Shown in pieces: positions 38,115 to 46,119 of a DNA stretch of 64,000 bases; position 1 is the first letter of the stretch; every line of letters begins with the position of its first letter. Under the pieces are notes generated by a model. The model made no database searches and was not told the origin of the DNA. It saw only the letters and a list, made by a program, of their open reading frames with translations. The stretch comes from Pseudomonas sp. CFBP13508 (lineage in GTDB: Bacteria > Pseudomonadota > Gammaproteobacteria > Pseudomonadales > Pseudomonadaceae): positions 186,001 to 250,000 of the forward strand of contig NZ_QFZZ01000009.1 in NCBI RefSeq assembly GCF_005233515.1, written 5' to 3'. The translations under genes were made by a program, and so were the position numbers.

Positions 38115-40385
38115 TCAACGAGCCGTGATTTTCCAGGCGCGGTGGATCTTGGTATTGCGCGCGAAATCCGGATCAATGGTCTGCGCGCTGATTTCCTCGA
38201 CCGCATAACGCTCGGCGAGGTTTTCCTCCAACTGGAACTTGCGGAAGTTGTTGGAGAAATACAGCACGCCACCCGGTGCCAGACGTGCCATGGCCAAGTC
38301 GATCAACTGCACCTGATCGCGCTGCACGTCGAAGATGCCTTCCATGCGCTTGGAGTTGGAGAACGTCGGCGGGTCGATGAAGATCAGGTCGTACTCGTCG
38401 CGGCTGCTTTCCAGCCACGCCATCACATCGCCCTGCTCCAGACGGTTCTTGTCCGAGAAGCCGTTCAGCGACAGGTTGCGGCGCGCCCAGTCCAGATAGG
38501 TTTTCGACAGGTCGACGCTGGTGGTGCTGCGCGCGCCGCCCTTGGCCGCGTGCACGCTGGCGGTCGCGGTGTAGCAGAACAGATTGAGGAAGCGCTTGCC
38601 GGCCGCCTCTTTCTGAATGCGCATGCGCATCGGCCGGTGATCGAGGAACAGGCCGGTGTCGAGGTAGTCGGTGAGGTTGACCAGCAACTTCACCCCGCCC
38701 TCATTGACCTCGACGAACTTGCCCTGCGCCGCCTGACGCTCGTACTGCTTGGTGCCGCTCTGCCGCTCGCGGCGCTTGACCACCACGCGGTTCTTGTCGA
38801 CGTTCAACGCCTGCGGAATGGCCGCCAGCGCATCGAACATGCGCGCGGAGGCTTTTTCCGGGTCGATGGATTTCGGCGCGGCGTATTCCTGAACGTGCAC
38901 CCAGTCCTGGTACAGGTCGATGGCCATCGCGTATTCCGGCATGTCGGCATCGTAAACGCGGTAGCAATCAATGCCTTCGCGCTTGACCCACTTGCCCATC
39001 GCCTTGAGATTTTTCTGCAAGCGATTGGCAAACATCTGCCCGCCTTCGCTCAGGCGCGGCTGCTCGATCACTGGCGCCGGGGCTGGCGTCGGCTTAATCG
39101 GGTTGCCGTTCTTGTTGAACTTGCGCTCTTGCGGCTCGTCCGGGGTCTGGTCGTAAGCCGCTTGCTCGCGCTCGGCCTGACGCTGTTCCGGAGTGCGACG
39201 TTCGCCAGTGACGAACTGATCCGGCAGAACCTTGATCAGCAGCAGTTTGCACGGCAGCGCGCCGTTCCAGAACGAATACTGTTTATGGCTGCGAATGCCC
39301 ATGCGCTTGCCCAGGTCCGGGGCGCCGGTGAACACCGCCGCTTCCCAGTTCAGGCAGGCCTGACGCAGACGCTCGCCAAGATTCTGGTAGAGATACAGCA
39401 GGCTGGCTTCGTCACCGAGACGCTCGCCGTACGGCGGGTTGCAGATCACCAGACCTTTCTGGTTCTGATCCGGGCGCGGCTCGAACGTCGCCACTTCGCC
39501 CTGATAAATCTTGATCCACTCACTGAGGCCGGCACGTTCAACGTTGTTGCGGCCTGGCTGAATCAGTCGTGGATCGGCTTCGTAACCACGAATCCACAGC
39601 GGCGGTTTGGCCAGACCGGCAGCGGCGCGCTCGACGGCTTCTTCGTGCAGTTTTTTCCACAGTGCCGGCACGTGACCGAGCCACGCGGTAAAGCCCCACT
39701 GCTCGCGACGCAGGTTCGGCGCCATGTCGGCGGCGATCATCGCCGCTTCAACGAGGAACGTACCGACACCGCACATCGGGTCAGCCAGCGCGCCGCCCTC
39801 GGCAGCAATACGCGGCCAGCCGGAACGGATGAGGATGGCGGCGGCGAGGTTTTCCTTCAGCGGCGCCGCACCCTGCTGCAAGCGATAGCCGCGCTGGTGC
39901 AGGCTGTGGCCGGACAGGTCGAGGGACAGAATCGCTTCGCCGCGATCCAGACGCAGGTGAATGCGCAGGTCCGGGTTGAGTTTGTCGATGGATGGACGAT
40001 CGCCCTGCGGCGTGCGCAGTTTGTCGACGATGGCGTCTTTGACTTTCAGCGCGCCGAAGTGGGTGTTGTCGATGCCCGAGCCGTGGCCGCTGAATTCGAC
40101 GGCCAGGGTGCCGTCGCTGAGCATGTGATCCTGCCAGTCGATGTCGAGCACGCCGTGGTAGAGGTCTTCGGCGTCCTTCATCGGGAAACGCTTGAGCACC
40201 AGCAACACACGGTTGGCCAGACGCGACCAGAGGCACAGGCGATAGGCGGTTTCCATGGTCGCCATGCCACGCACGGCGGAGGTGTGCTCGCGCGCTTCTT
40301 CAAGGCCAAGCCCGACGGCTTCCTCGATGAGCAGGCCTTCAAGGCCTTTGGGGCAAGTGAGGAAGAGTTCGAAACGATCGGACAT
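38115..40385 (-). CDS. rlmL: Bifunctional 23S rRNA methyltransferase RlmKL (m2G2445, m7G2069)
   Basis: 756 aa, the fused RlmL-RlmK length. An N-terminal THUMP domain (about 45-160) is followed by the RlmL methyltransferase with GVGTFLVEAAMIAAD (SAM site) and NPPYGERLG (catalytic motif), and then the RlmK half with VNLTDYLDTGLFLDHRP, LNLFCYTATASVHAAKGGA and FIDPPTFSNSKRMEG. Both catalytic motifs are intact. It modifies two guanines in 23S rRNA helix 74 region during large-subunit assembly. Confidence 0.97.
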   Translation of the reverse strand: MSDRFELFLTCPKGLEGLLIEEAVGLGLEEAREHTSAVRGMATMETAYRLCLWSRLANRVLLVLKRFPMKDAEDLYHGVLDIDWQDHMLSDGTLAVEFSGHGSGIDNTHFGALKVKDAIVDKLRTPQGDRPSIDKLNPDLRIHLRLDRGEAILSLDLSGHSLHQRGYRLQQGAAPLKENLAAAILIRSGWPRIAAEGGALADPMCGVGTFLVEAAMIAADMAPNLRREQWGFTAWLGHVPALWKKLHEEAVERAAAGLAKPPLWIRGYEADPRLIQPGRNNVERAGLSEWIKIYQGEVATFEPRPDQNQKGLVICNPPYGERLGDEASLLYLYQNLGERLRQACLNWEAAVFTGAPDLGKRMGIRSHKQYSFWNGALPCKLLLIKVLPDQFVTGERRTPEQRQAEREQAAYDQTPDEPQERKFNKNGNPIKPTPAPAPVIEQPRLSEGGQMFANRLQKNLKAMGKWVKREGIDCYRVYDADMPEYAMAIDLYQDWVHVQEYAAPKSIDPEKASARMFDALAAIPQALNVDKNRVVVKRRERQSGTKQYERQAAQGKFVEVNEGGVKLLVNLTDYLDTGLFLDHRPMRMRIQKEAAGKRFLNLFCYTATASVHAAKGGARSTTSVDLSKTYLDWARRNLSLNGFSDKNRLEQGDVMAWLESSRDEYDLIFIDPPTFSNSKRMEGIFDVQRDQVQLIDLAMARLAPGGVLYFSNNFRKFQLEENLAERYAVEEISAQTIDPDFARNTKIHRAWKITAR

Positions 40386-40915
40386 GGTAATTCCAGAGCC
40401 TTTGGCTAGTGGGCCGGCAACGCATTGCCGACCCGGTTTTCAATCAGGCGCTTTTCTGAAAGAGCGCCCGCGTGGCACGAAGGTGTGCCGTTCCATCCCC
40501 GCTGCTCGGGTTAAAAGAGCTTAGATGCCGGGACAGATAAAAAAGTTGGTGCAACAAAAAGACTGAAAGCGACCCTTCGTCGAATATTACCCAAGCGCAA
40601 ACGTGGGTCATTCTCACTAAAGGATTAACCCCCTGAGCCAGCGGGGCGCCGATCATACCGGGGTTTGCGCAATGAACGTTGAATAAATACGCGGTTACTT
40701 ATCGCCATAGCATCCTTTACGTTACGTGCTTATGACAAAACGATCATTCCCTCGGTGTGACTCATTGGTTAGAACTGAGCACAGGTTGACGTCGCAACGG
40801 CGTCAACACCTTGGCTCGCCACGCCGGCAGCGAGCCGCACGATGGCAGGTTTTTTCTGCCAGACCTCAATTGAGGTCAACGCGACACTACAGTCAACAAG
40901 TGAGGGAAACACCCT
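40386..40915. other. 530-bp non-coding region between rlmL and rmf
   Basis: No gene is supported here; a 70-codon minus-strand frame at 40444-40656 has no ribosome binding site or recognisable family. The half next to rmf contains four successive inverted repeats (see the separate entry). The remainder should hold the rlmL and rmf promoters, but no confident boxes were identified. Confidence 0.6.
40785..40877 (+). promoter_or_regulatory. Four consecutive inverted repeats upstream of rmf
   Basis: Stem-loops are GTTGACG/CGTCAAC (40785-40807), GGCTCG/CGAGCC (40813-40836), GGCAG/CTGCC around a T run (40844-40860) and the perfect 16-bp palindrome GACCTCAATTGAGGTC (40862-40877). The last ends 38 bp before the rmf ATG. 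They could structure the 5' untranslated RNA, or the palindrome could be a protein-binding site. Confidence 0.55.
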
Positions 40916-41131
40916 ATGAGAAGACTTAAGCGTGATCCGTTGGAAAGAGCATTTTTGCGCGGATATCAATATGGCGTTGGTGGCAAATCCCGTGAGCTTT
41001 GCCCATTTACTCTACCGTCGGTACGTCAAGCCTGGATCAACGGCTGGCGAGAAGGACGCGGCGACAACTGGGACGGTATGACCGGCACTGCGGGAATCCA
41101 CAGACTCAACGAACTTCACGCCGTCGGCTGA
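40916..41131 (+). CDS. rmf: Ribosome modulation factor RMF
   Basis: 71 aa. It binds the 30S subunit and drives ribosome dimerisation (100S) in stationary phase. The conserved N-terminal MRRLKRDPLERAFLRGYQYG and the central RQAWINGWREGRGDNWDG are diagnostic. GAGGG lies 10 bases before the ATG. It is a single-gene unit with its own terminator and an unusually structured upstream region. Confidence 0.97.
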   Translation: MRRLKRDPLERAFLRGYQYGVGGKSRELCPFTLPSVRQAWINGWREGRGDNWDGMTGTAGIHRLNELHAVG

Positions 41132-41217
41132 CACAGGGCATTTATTCCGACACGACAATCTGAATTTGCAACGAATTAACCACGCACGTCCTTCCCGGAC
41201 GGCGGGCTACGGCCCAG

Positions 41218-41245
41218 GGGCTCCTTCGAGGAGCCCTTTTTATTG
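41218..41245 (+). terminator. Intrinsic terminator of rmf
   Basis: GGGCTCCT, loop TCG, AGGAGCCC, then five T; about 87 bp after the rmf stop codon. Confidence 0.9.
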
Positions 41246-41273
41246 CCTGCAAAAAGGGTTAACCGGGTTCCAC

Positions 41274-41402
41274 GTGGCGAGGGGATTTATCCCCGCTCGG
41301 CTGCGCAGCAGTCGCGAAGTCGGAATTTCAATTTAACTGGCATATCAATGTGCAAGGTTTGGGGCTGCTGGGCAGCCCAGCGGGGATAAATCCCCTCGCC
41401 AC
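41274..41402. repeat. Second REP-type inverted repeat (GGGGATTTATCCCCGC family), copy 2
   Basis: Arms GTGGCGAGGGGATTTATCCC and GGGATAAATCCCCTCGCCAC with GCTGCGCAGCAGTCGCG inside; same family as the element at 16372-16504. It lies in the convergent gap between rmf and pyrD. Confidence 0.88.
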
Positions 41403-41429
41403 AAAGGCCCCCCAACGCCTCGGCAATCC

Positions 41430-42449
41430 TCAGCGCAACGCGGCGATCGCATCCACCGATTCACGAATCAGCGCCGGGCCTTTGTAGATGAAGCCCGAAT
41501 AGATCTGCACCAGGCTTGCACCGGCCGTGATCTTCTCCGCCGCGTGCTTGCCCTCGGTAATCCCGCCCGCGGCAATGATCGGCAAACGCCCGGCCAATTC
41601 GCCCGCCAGCACTTTCACGGTATGGGTGCTCTTCTCACGCACTGGCGCGCCGGACAGACCGCCCGCCTCGTCGCCATGCTCCATGCCTTCAACACCGACA
41701 CGGCTCAAAGTCGTATTGGTGGCGATGACCGCGTCCATGCCGGTTTCGATCAATGCCTGGGCAACCTGCGCAGTCTCTTCGTCGGTCATGTCCGGCGCGA
41801 TCTTGATCGCCAGCGGCACATGCTTGCCGTGACGCAGGGCCAGTTCGGCGCGACGGGTGGCCAGATCCGCGAGCAATTGCTTGAGCGAGTCACCGAACTG
41901 CAGGCTGCGCAAGCCCGGGGTATTCGGCGAACTGACGTTGACGGTGACGTAGCTGGCGTGGGCGTAGACCTTGTCCAGGCAGATCAGGTAATCGTCGACC
42001 GCACGCTCGACCGGTGTGTCGAAGTTCTTGCCGATATTGATCCCCAGCACGCCCTGGTATTTCGCCGCAGCGACCCGCGCCAGCAGGTTATCCACGCCAA
42101 GGTTGTTGAAGCCCATGCGGTTGATGATCGCCTCGGCTTCCGGCAGGCGGAAGATTCGTGGTTTCGGGTTACCCGGCTGCGGACGCGGGGTCACGGTGCC
42201 GATTTCGACAAAACCGAAACCCAGTTGCGCAAAGCCATCGATAGCCGCGCCGTTCTTGTCCAGGCCTGCCGCCAGCCCCACCGGGTTCGGGAACTCCAGC
42301 CCCATGACGGTCACCGGCATTTTCGCCGGCGCCTTGCACAGCAAGCCGTTGAGGCCCAAACGTCCACCCGCGCCGATCAGATCCAGCGACAGATCGTGGG
42401 AGGTTTCCGGGGAAAGTTTGAACAACAGCTGACGGGCCAGGGTGTACAT
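41430..42449 (-). CDS. pyrD: Dihydroorotate dehydrogenase (quinone), class 2
   Basis: 339 aa from MYTLARQLLF, the class 2 start. It oxidises dihydroorotate to orotate with FMN and ubiquinone at the inner membrane, the fourth step of pyrimidine synthesis. An N-terminal amphipathic region (residues 1-35), the FMN-binding barrel with GLAAGLDKNG (about 60-70), NIGKN, NVSSPNTPGLR with the catalytic Ser (near 176) and IIAAGGI and VQIYSG at the C-terminus are visible. It is divergent from nasS. Confidence 0.97.
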   Translation of the reverse strand: MYTLARQLLFKLSPETSHDLSLDLIGAGGRLGLNGLLCKAPAKMPVTVMGLEFPNPVGLAAGLDKNGAAIDGFAQLGFGFVEIGTVTPRPQPGNPKPRIFRLPEAEAIINRMGFNNLGVDNLLARVAAAKYQGVLGINIGKNFDTPVERAVDDYLICLDKVYAHASYVTVNVSSPNTPGLRSLQFGDSLKQLLADLATRRAELALRHGKHVPLAIKIAPDMTDEETAQVAQALIETGMDAVIATNTTLSRVGVEGMEHGDEAGGLSGAPVREKSTHTVKVLAGELAGRLPIIAAGGITEGKHAAEKITAGASLVQIYSGFIYKGPALIRESVDAIAALR

Positions 42450-42538
42450 GGGCGGCAATGACTCGGGCGGCGAAAAGAGGCGGCGATTATAGCCGGGCAT
42501 CGTCCCCCGGCGCGAGGCGCCTGTACGAATCAGGCGAC

Positions 42539-42554
42539 TGGCATATGCCTTGCA
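42539..42554 (+). promoter_or_regulatory. Sigma-54 promoter of nasST
   Basis: TGGCAT-N5-TTGCA matches the -24/-12 consensus with only one changed base in the -24 block. The expected start is near 42565, 11 bases before the first leader hairpin. Confidence 0.75.
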
Positions 42555-42575
42555 CCACCCCGCTCATCAGTCTGC

Positions 42576-42611
42576 CGCCAATGACGGCGCGCAGGCCAGG
42601 ACAATGGCGTC
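42576..42611 (+). promoter_or_regulatory. ANTAR-type two-hairpin leader of nasST
   Basis: Hairpin 1 is CGCC, hexaloop AATGAC, GGCG (42576-42589). Hairpin 2 is GAC, hexaloop AATGGC, GTC (42600-42611). Both loops have the A1/G4 pattern of RNA targets of ANTAR proteins such as NasT. The 3' strand of hairpin 2 lies within the 5' strand of the following terminator. Its stem is short (3 bp), so this is the weakest of the three leaders in the cluster. Confidence 0.68.
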
Positions 42612-42656
42612 GTCCCCGGGTTTTGCCTGCGCAGAATCCGGGACGACGTTTTTTTT
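42608..42656 (+). terminator. Leader terminator in front of nasS
   Basis: CGTCGTCCC(C)GG pairs with CCGGGACGACG and is followed by eight T. The T run is directly next to the GAGG ribosome binding site of nasS, so it must be antiterminated for expression. Confidence 0.85.
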
Positions 42657-42666
42657 GAGGTAGCGT

Positions 42667-43878
42667 ATGAACGAAACGTCCTTGGGGCCTCTGGCCTGGG
42701 TCAATGGCAGCGATGCGCCGGAAAAGGGCGCGATCGATCTCGGCTTCATGGCGCTGAGCGACTGCGCCTCGGTGGTGGTCGCCGCCACTCAGGGCTTCGC
42801 CCAGCCCTACGGCTTGACCCTGAACCTCAAGCGGCAGGCGTCATGGGCCAACCTGCGCGACAAACTGGTCAGCGGCGAACTGGATGCCGCGCACAGCCTG
42901 TACGGACTGATTTATGCGGTGCACCTGGGCATCGGCGGCGTCGCCCCGACCGACATGGCAGTGCTGATGGGCCTGAACCAGAATGGCCAGAGCCTGAACC
43001 TGTCCCATGGTTTGCAACAGGCTGGCGTGAACAGTCCTGAAGCGCTCGATCGGCGTGTGCACCAAAGCCGCGCAAAACTGACCTTCGCCCAAACCTTCCC
43101 CACCGGCACCCATGCGATGTGGCTTTATTACTGGCTGGCGAGCCAGGGCATTCATCCGTTGCAGGACGTCGACAGCGTGGTGGTGCCGCCGCCGCAAATG
43201 GTTGCGCACCTGCAAGCCGGGCGCATCGACGGTTTTTGCGTCGGCGAACCGTGGGCGGCCAGCGCCGTGCAGCAGGATCTCGGCTTCACCCTGGCGACCA
43301 GCCAGAGCATCTGGCCCGATCACCCGGAAAAAGTCCTCGGCTGCACCCGGGAATTCGTCGAGCAATACCCCAACACCGCGCGGGCGCTGGTCATGGCCAT
43401 TCTTGAGGCCAGTCGCTTCATCGAAGAAAGCCCGGAAAACCGCCGCAGTACCGCGCAATTGCTCAGCGCCACCGAATACCTCGACACCCCCGCCGCGTGC
43501 ATCGAGCCGCGTTTTATGGGTGACTACGCCGATGGCCTCGGCAATCGCTGGCAGGATCCGCATGCGCTGCGTTTTCATGGCGATGGCGAGGTCAATCTGC
43601 CCTACCTTTCCGACGGCATGTGGTTCATGACCCAGTTCCGTCGCTGGGGTCTGTTGCGCGAGGATCCGGATTATCTGGCCGTCGCCCGCCAGGTTCAGCG
43701 TCTGGATCTGTATCGCGAGGCAGCCAGCGCTGTCGGTATTGCGGCTTCGCACGCCGACCTGCGCAGCAGCCAGTTGCTCGACGGCAAGGTCTGGGACGGC
43801 AGCGATCCGGCGGGCTATGCGCGCAGTTTCAAACTGCATGCCCTGAACGACACCGCCCCGCTTCTCGCCCAGCGCTGA
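42667..43878 (+). CDS. nasS: Nitrate/nitrite sensor NasS (CmpA/NrtA-like, cytoplasmic)
   Basis: 403 aa. It has the solute-binding fold of the NrtA/CmpA nitrate/bicarbonate family (GFMALSDCASVVVAATQGF near residues 27-45, SGELDAAHSLYGLIY, GYCVGEPW-like FCVGEPWAAS), but no signal peptide or lipobox, so it acts in the cytoplasm. NasS is known to hold NasT inactive until nitrate or nitrite binds. nasT begins 15 bp downstream behind AGGAG. The leader shows the NasT-type antitermination layout, which suggests feedback control. Confidence 0.95.
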   Translation: MNETSLGPLAWVNGSDAPEKGAIDLGFMALSDCASVVVAATQGFAQPYGLTLNLKRQASWANLRDKLVSGELDAAHSLYGLIYAVHLGIGGVAPTDMAVLMGLNQNGQSLNLSHGLQQAGVNSPEALDRRVHQSRAKLTFAQTFPTGTHAMWLYYWLASQGIHPLQDVDSVVVPPPQMVAHLQAGRIDGFCVGEPWAASAVQQDLGFTLATSQSIWPDHPEKVLGCTREFVEQYPNTARALVMAILEASRFIEESPENRRSTAQLLSATEYLDTPAACIEPRFMGDYADGLGNRWQDPHALRFHGDGEVNLPYLSDGMWFMTQFRRWGLLREDPDYLAVARQVQRLDLYREAASAVGIAASHADLRSSQLLDGKVWDGSDPAGYARSFKLHALNDTAPLLAQR

Positions 43879-43893
43879 CAGGAGACCGCGAAC

Positions 43894-44469
43894 ATGTTGC
43901 GCATTCTGCTGATCAACGACACCGCGAAAAAAGTCGGACGCCTGAAAGCGGCGCTGACCGAGGCCGGCTTCGAGGTAATCGACGAGTCCGGCCTGACCAT
44001 CGACCTGCCGGCGCGCGTCGAAACGGTGCGCCCGGACGTGATCCTGATCGATACCGAGTCACCGAGCCGCGATGTCATGGAGCAAGTGGTGCTGGTCAGC
44101 CGCGACCAGCCCCGGCCGATCGTGATGTTTACCGACGAACATGACCCGGGGGTGATGCGTCAGGCGATCAAATCCGGGGTCAGTGCCTACATCGTCGAAG
44201 GCATTCACGCACAACGGTTGCAGCCGATTCTCGACGTGGCGATGGCGCGCTTCGAGAGTGACCAGGCCCTGCGCGCGCAATTGCAGGCCCGTGACCAGCA
44301 ACTGGCCGAGCGCAAGCGCATTGAGCTGGCCAAGGGTTTGCTGATGAAGATGAAGGACTGCAACGAGGAAGAGGCCTATACGCTGATGCGCCGCCAGGCC
44401 ATGAGCCGCCAGCAGAAGCTGATTCAGGTGGCGGAGCAGATCATTGCCATGAGTGAGTTGCTGGGCTGA
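43894..44469 (+). CDS. nasT: NasT, ANTAR-domain antitermination regulator
   Basis: 191 aa. An N-terminal receiver-like domain (residues 1-120) has IND instead of paired acidic residues at the start, an Asp in LIDTESP (about 53), and lacks the usual Lys of receivers (AYIVEGI), so it is probably not phosphorylated normally. The C-terminal ANTAR RNA-binding domain (about 140-191) has the expected AKGLLMKMK...EEAYTLMRRQAM pattern. NasT binds two-hairpin leaders and stops terminator formation; three such leaders lie in this cluster. Confidence 0.96.
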   Translation: MLRILLINDTAKKVGRLKAALTEAGFEVIDESGLTIDLPARVETVRPDVILIDTESPSRDVMEQVVLVSRDQPRPIVMFTDEHDPGVMRQAIKSGVSAYIVEGIHAQRLQPILDVAMARFESDQALRAQLQARDQQLAERKRIELAKGLLMKMKDCNEEEAYTLMRRQAMSRQQKLIQVAEQIIAMSELLG

Positions 44470-44490
44470 AATTTTCGCTGCAAATCAAGA

Positions 44491-44670
44491 GCCCCTCACC
44501 CTAGCCCTCTCCCGGAGGGAGAGGGGACCGACCGCGTTGTCTTGCGCTGTCCGCCGACCTGAACGACCGAGTCGATTATGGATTCACTCGAAATCGTTCA
44601 GATCGGCAAATGATTCGGCCATCCCCCGCTCGGTTCCCTCTCCCTCTGGGAGAGGGCTAGGGTGAGGGGC
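44491..44670. repeat. Inverted repeat with CCCCTCACCCTAGCCCTCTC arms, copy 2
   Basis: GCCCCTCACCCTAGCCCTCTC and GGGAGAGGGCTAGGGTGAGG enclose about 135 bases. It fills most of the gap between nasT and the nasA promoter. Confidence 0.88.
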
Positions 44671-44687
44671 TTTTGCTTTTCAGCTGT

Positions 44688-44703
44688 TGGCACAAATCTC
44701 GCT
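44688..44703 (+). promoter_or_regulatory. Sigma-54 promoter of nasA
   Basis: TGGCAC-N5-TCGCT matches the full -24 block and the -12 GC dinucleotide at the right spacing. The predicted start is near 44714, four bases before the first leader hairpin. Confidence 0.82.
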
Positions 44704-44717
44704 AAGTAAACCGCACA

Positions 44718-44758
44718 GGTAACCAACGGCGGTTGCCCCACCTACGACAAAGACGTCG
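44718..44758 (+). promoter_or_regulatory. ANTAR-type two-hairpin leader of nasA
   Basis: Hairpin 1 is GGTAACC, hexaloop AACGGC, GGTTGCC (44718-44737). Hairpin 2 is CGAC, hexaloop AAAGAC, GTCG (44745-44758). Both have A at loop position 1 and G at 4. The 3' half of hairpin 2 (44755-44758) is also the base of the terminator stem, so the two structures exclude each other. Confidence 0.85.
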
Positions 44759-44801
44759 CTCACCCCGTTCGCCCCTCGGCGAACCAGGTAGCGGCGTTTT
44801 T
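44754..44801 (+). terminator. Leader terminator in front of nasA
   Basis: CGTCGCT pairs with AGCGGCG, ACC with GGT and GTTCGCC with GGCGAAC around a CCTC loop; five T follow. The ATG of nasA is 100 bp downstream, leaving room for a further hairpin GGCCCC/GGGGCC at 44809-44827. Confidence 0.88.
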
Positions 44802-44900
44802 GCGTTTTGGCCCCACAGAGCGGGGCCGGTGGTGCGGCCGTGAGGCGCTCCACCTGCTGTGCATGACTCCTTTCGAGACTCTTTTCAGCCGAGGTGCGCG

Positions 44901-46112
44901 ATGAATTCAAGCTTCTGGAAATCCGGCCATACCCCGACCCTGTTCGCGGCCTTCCTGTATTTCGACCTGAGCTTCATGGTCTGGTACCTGCTCGGCCCGC
45001 TGGCGGTGCAGATTGCCGCCGACCTGCACCTGACCACCCAGCAGCGCGGCCTCGTCGTTGCCACGCCAATTCTCGCCGGCGCGGTGTTGCGCTTCGCCAT
45101 GGGCATGCTCGCTGATCGCTTGTCGCCGAAGACCGCCGGGCTGATCGGTCAGGTCATCGTCATCTGCGCACTGTTCGGCGCCTGGAAACTGGGTATCCAC
45201 ACTTATGAACAAGCGCTGATCCTCGGCCTGTTCCTCGGCATGGCCGGCGCGTCGTTCGCCGTGGCCCTGCCGCTGGCCTCGCAGTGGTACCCGCCAGAGC
45301 ATCAGGGCAAAGCCATGGGCATCGCCGGTGCGGGCAATTCCGGCACCGTGTTCGCCGCGCTGCTGGCGCCAGTGATTGCCGCTGCTTTCGGCTGGAGCAA
45401 TGTCTTCGGGTTCGCCCTGATCCCGCTGATCCTGACTTTGGTGTTGTTCGCCTTGTTGGCAAAAAACGCCCCGCAGCGGCCAAAACCGAAAGCCATGGCC
45501 GACTACTTCAAGGCCCTCGGTGATCGCGACAGCTGGTGGTTCATGTTTTTCTACAGCGTCACCTTCGGCGGTTTCATCGGCCTGGCCAGTGCCCTGCCCG
45601 GTTACTTCAACGATCAATACGGTCTGAGCCCGGTAACCGCCGGCTACTACACCGCTGCCTGCGTGTTCGGCGGCAGCTTGATGCGGCCGTTGGGTGGCGC
45701 GCTGGCCGATCGCTTCGGCGGCATCCGCACTTTGCTGGCGATGTACACCGTCGCCGCCATCTGCATCGCCGCCGTCGGCTTCAACCTGCCAAGTTCCTAC
45801 GCGGCGCTGGCGCTTTTCGTTTGCACCATGCTCGGCCTGGGCGCAGGCAACGGTGCGGTTTTCCAACTGGTGCCGCAGCGTTTTCGTCTGGAGATCGGCG
45901 TGATGACCGGGCTGATCGGCATGGCCGGCGGGATCGGCGGCTTCGCTCTGGCGGCCGGAATGGGCGCGATCAAGCAAAGCACCGGCAGTTATCAACTGGC
46001 GCTGTGGTTGTTCGCCAGCCTCGGTGTGCTGGCGTGGTTTGGCCTGCACGGCGTCAAGCGTCGCTGGAGAACCACCTGGGGTTCGGCGGCGGTGACAGCG
46101 GCGCGGGTCTGA
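44901..46112 (+). CDS. nasA: Nitrate/nitrite transporter (NarK/NasA type, MFS)
   Basis: 403 aa from MNSSFWKSG with GAGG 6 bases upstream. A major facilitator protein with 12 membrane helices; the nitrate-signature-like segments FLGMAGASFAVALPLASQWYP and GLGAGNGAVFQLVPQRF match the nitrate porter family. It imports nitrate for assimilation. The kinase gene begins 7 bp downstream, so the two are co-transcribed from the sigma-54/ANTAR leader. Confidence 0.96.
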   Translation: MNSSFWKSGHTPTLFAAFLYFDLSFMVWYLLGPLAVQIAADLHLTTQQRGLVVATPILAGAVLRFAMGMLADRLSPKTAGLIGQVIVICALFGAWKLGIHTYEQALILGLFLGMAGASFAVALPLASQWYPPEHQGKAMGIAGAGNSGTVFAALLAPVIAAAFGWSNVFGFALIPLILTLVLFALLAKNAPQRPKPKAMADYFKALGDRDSWWFMFFYSVTFGGFIGLASALPGYFNDQYGLSPVTAGYYTAACVFGGSLMRPLGGALADRFGGIRTLLAMYTVAAICIAAVGFNLPSSYAALALFVCTMLGLGAGNGAVFQLVPQRFRLEIGVMTGLIGMAGGIGGFALAAGMGAIKQSTGSYQLALWLFASLGVLAWFGLHGVKRRWRTTWGSAAVTAARV

Positions 46113-46119
46113 GGCCCCA

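Noticed and set aside
38106..40409. 767-codon plus-strand frame opposite rlmL
   Set aside because: Shadow of the RlmKL gene, which has both methyltransferase motifs.
40444..40656. 70-codon minus-strand frame upstream of rlmL
   Set aside because: No ribosome binding site, no family and poor codon pattern; left as non-coding.
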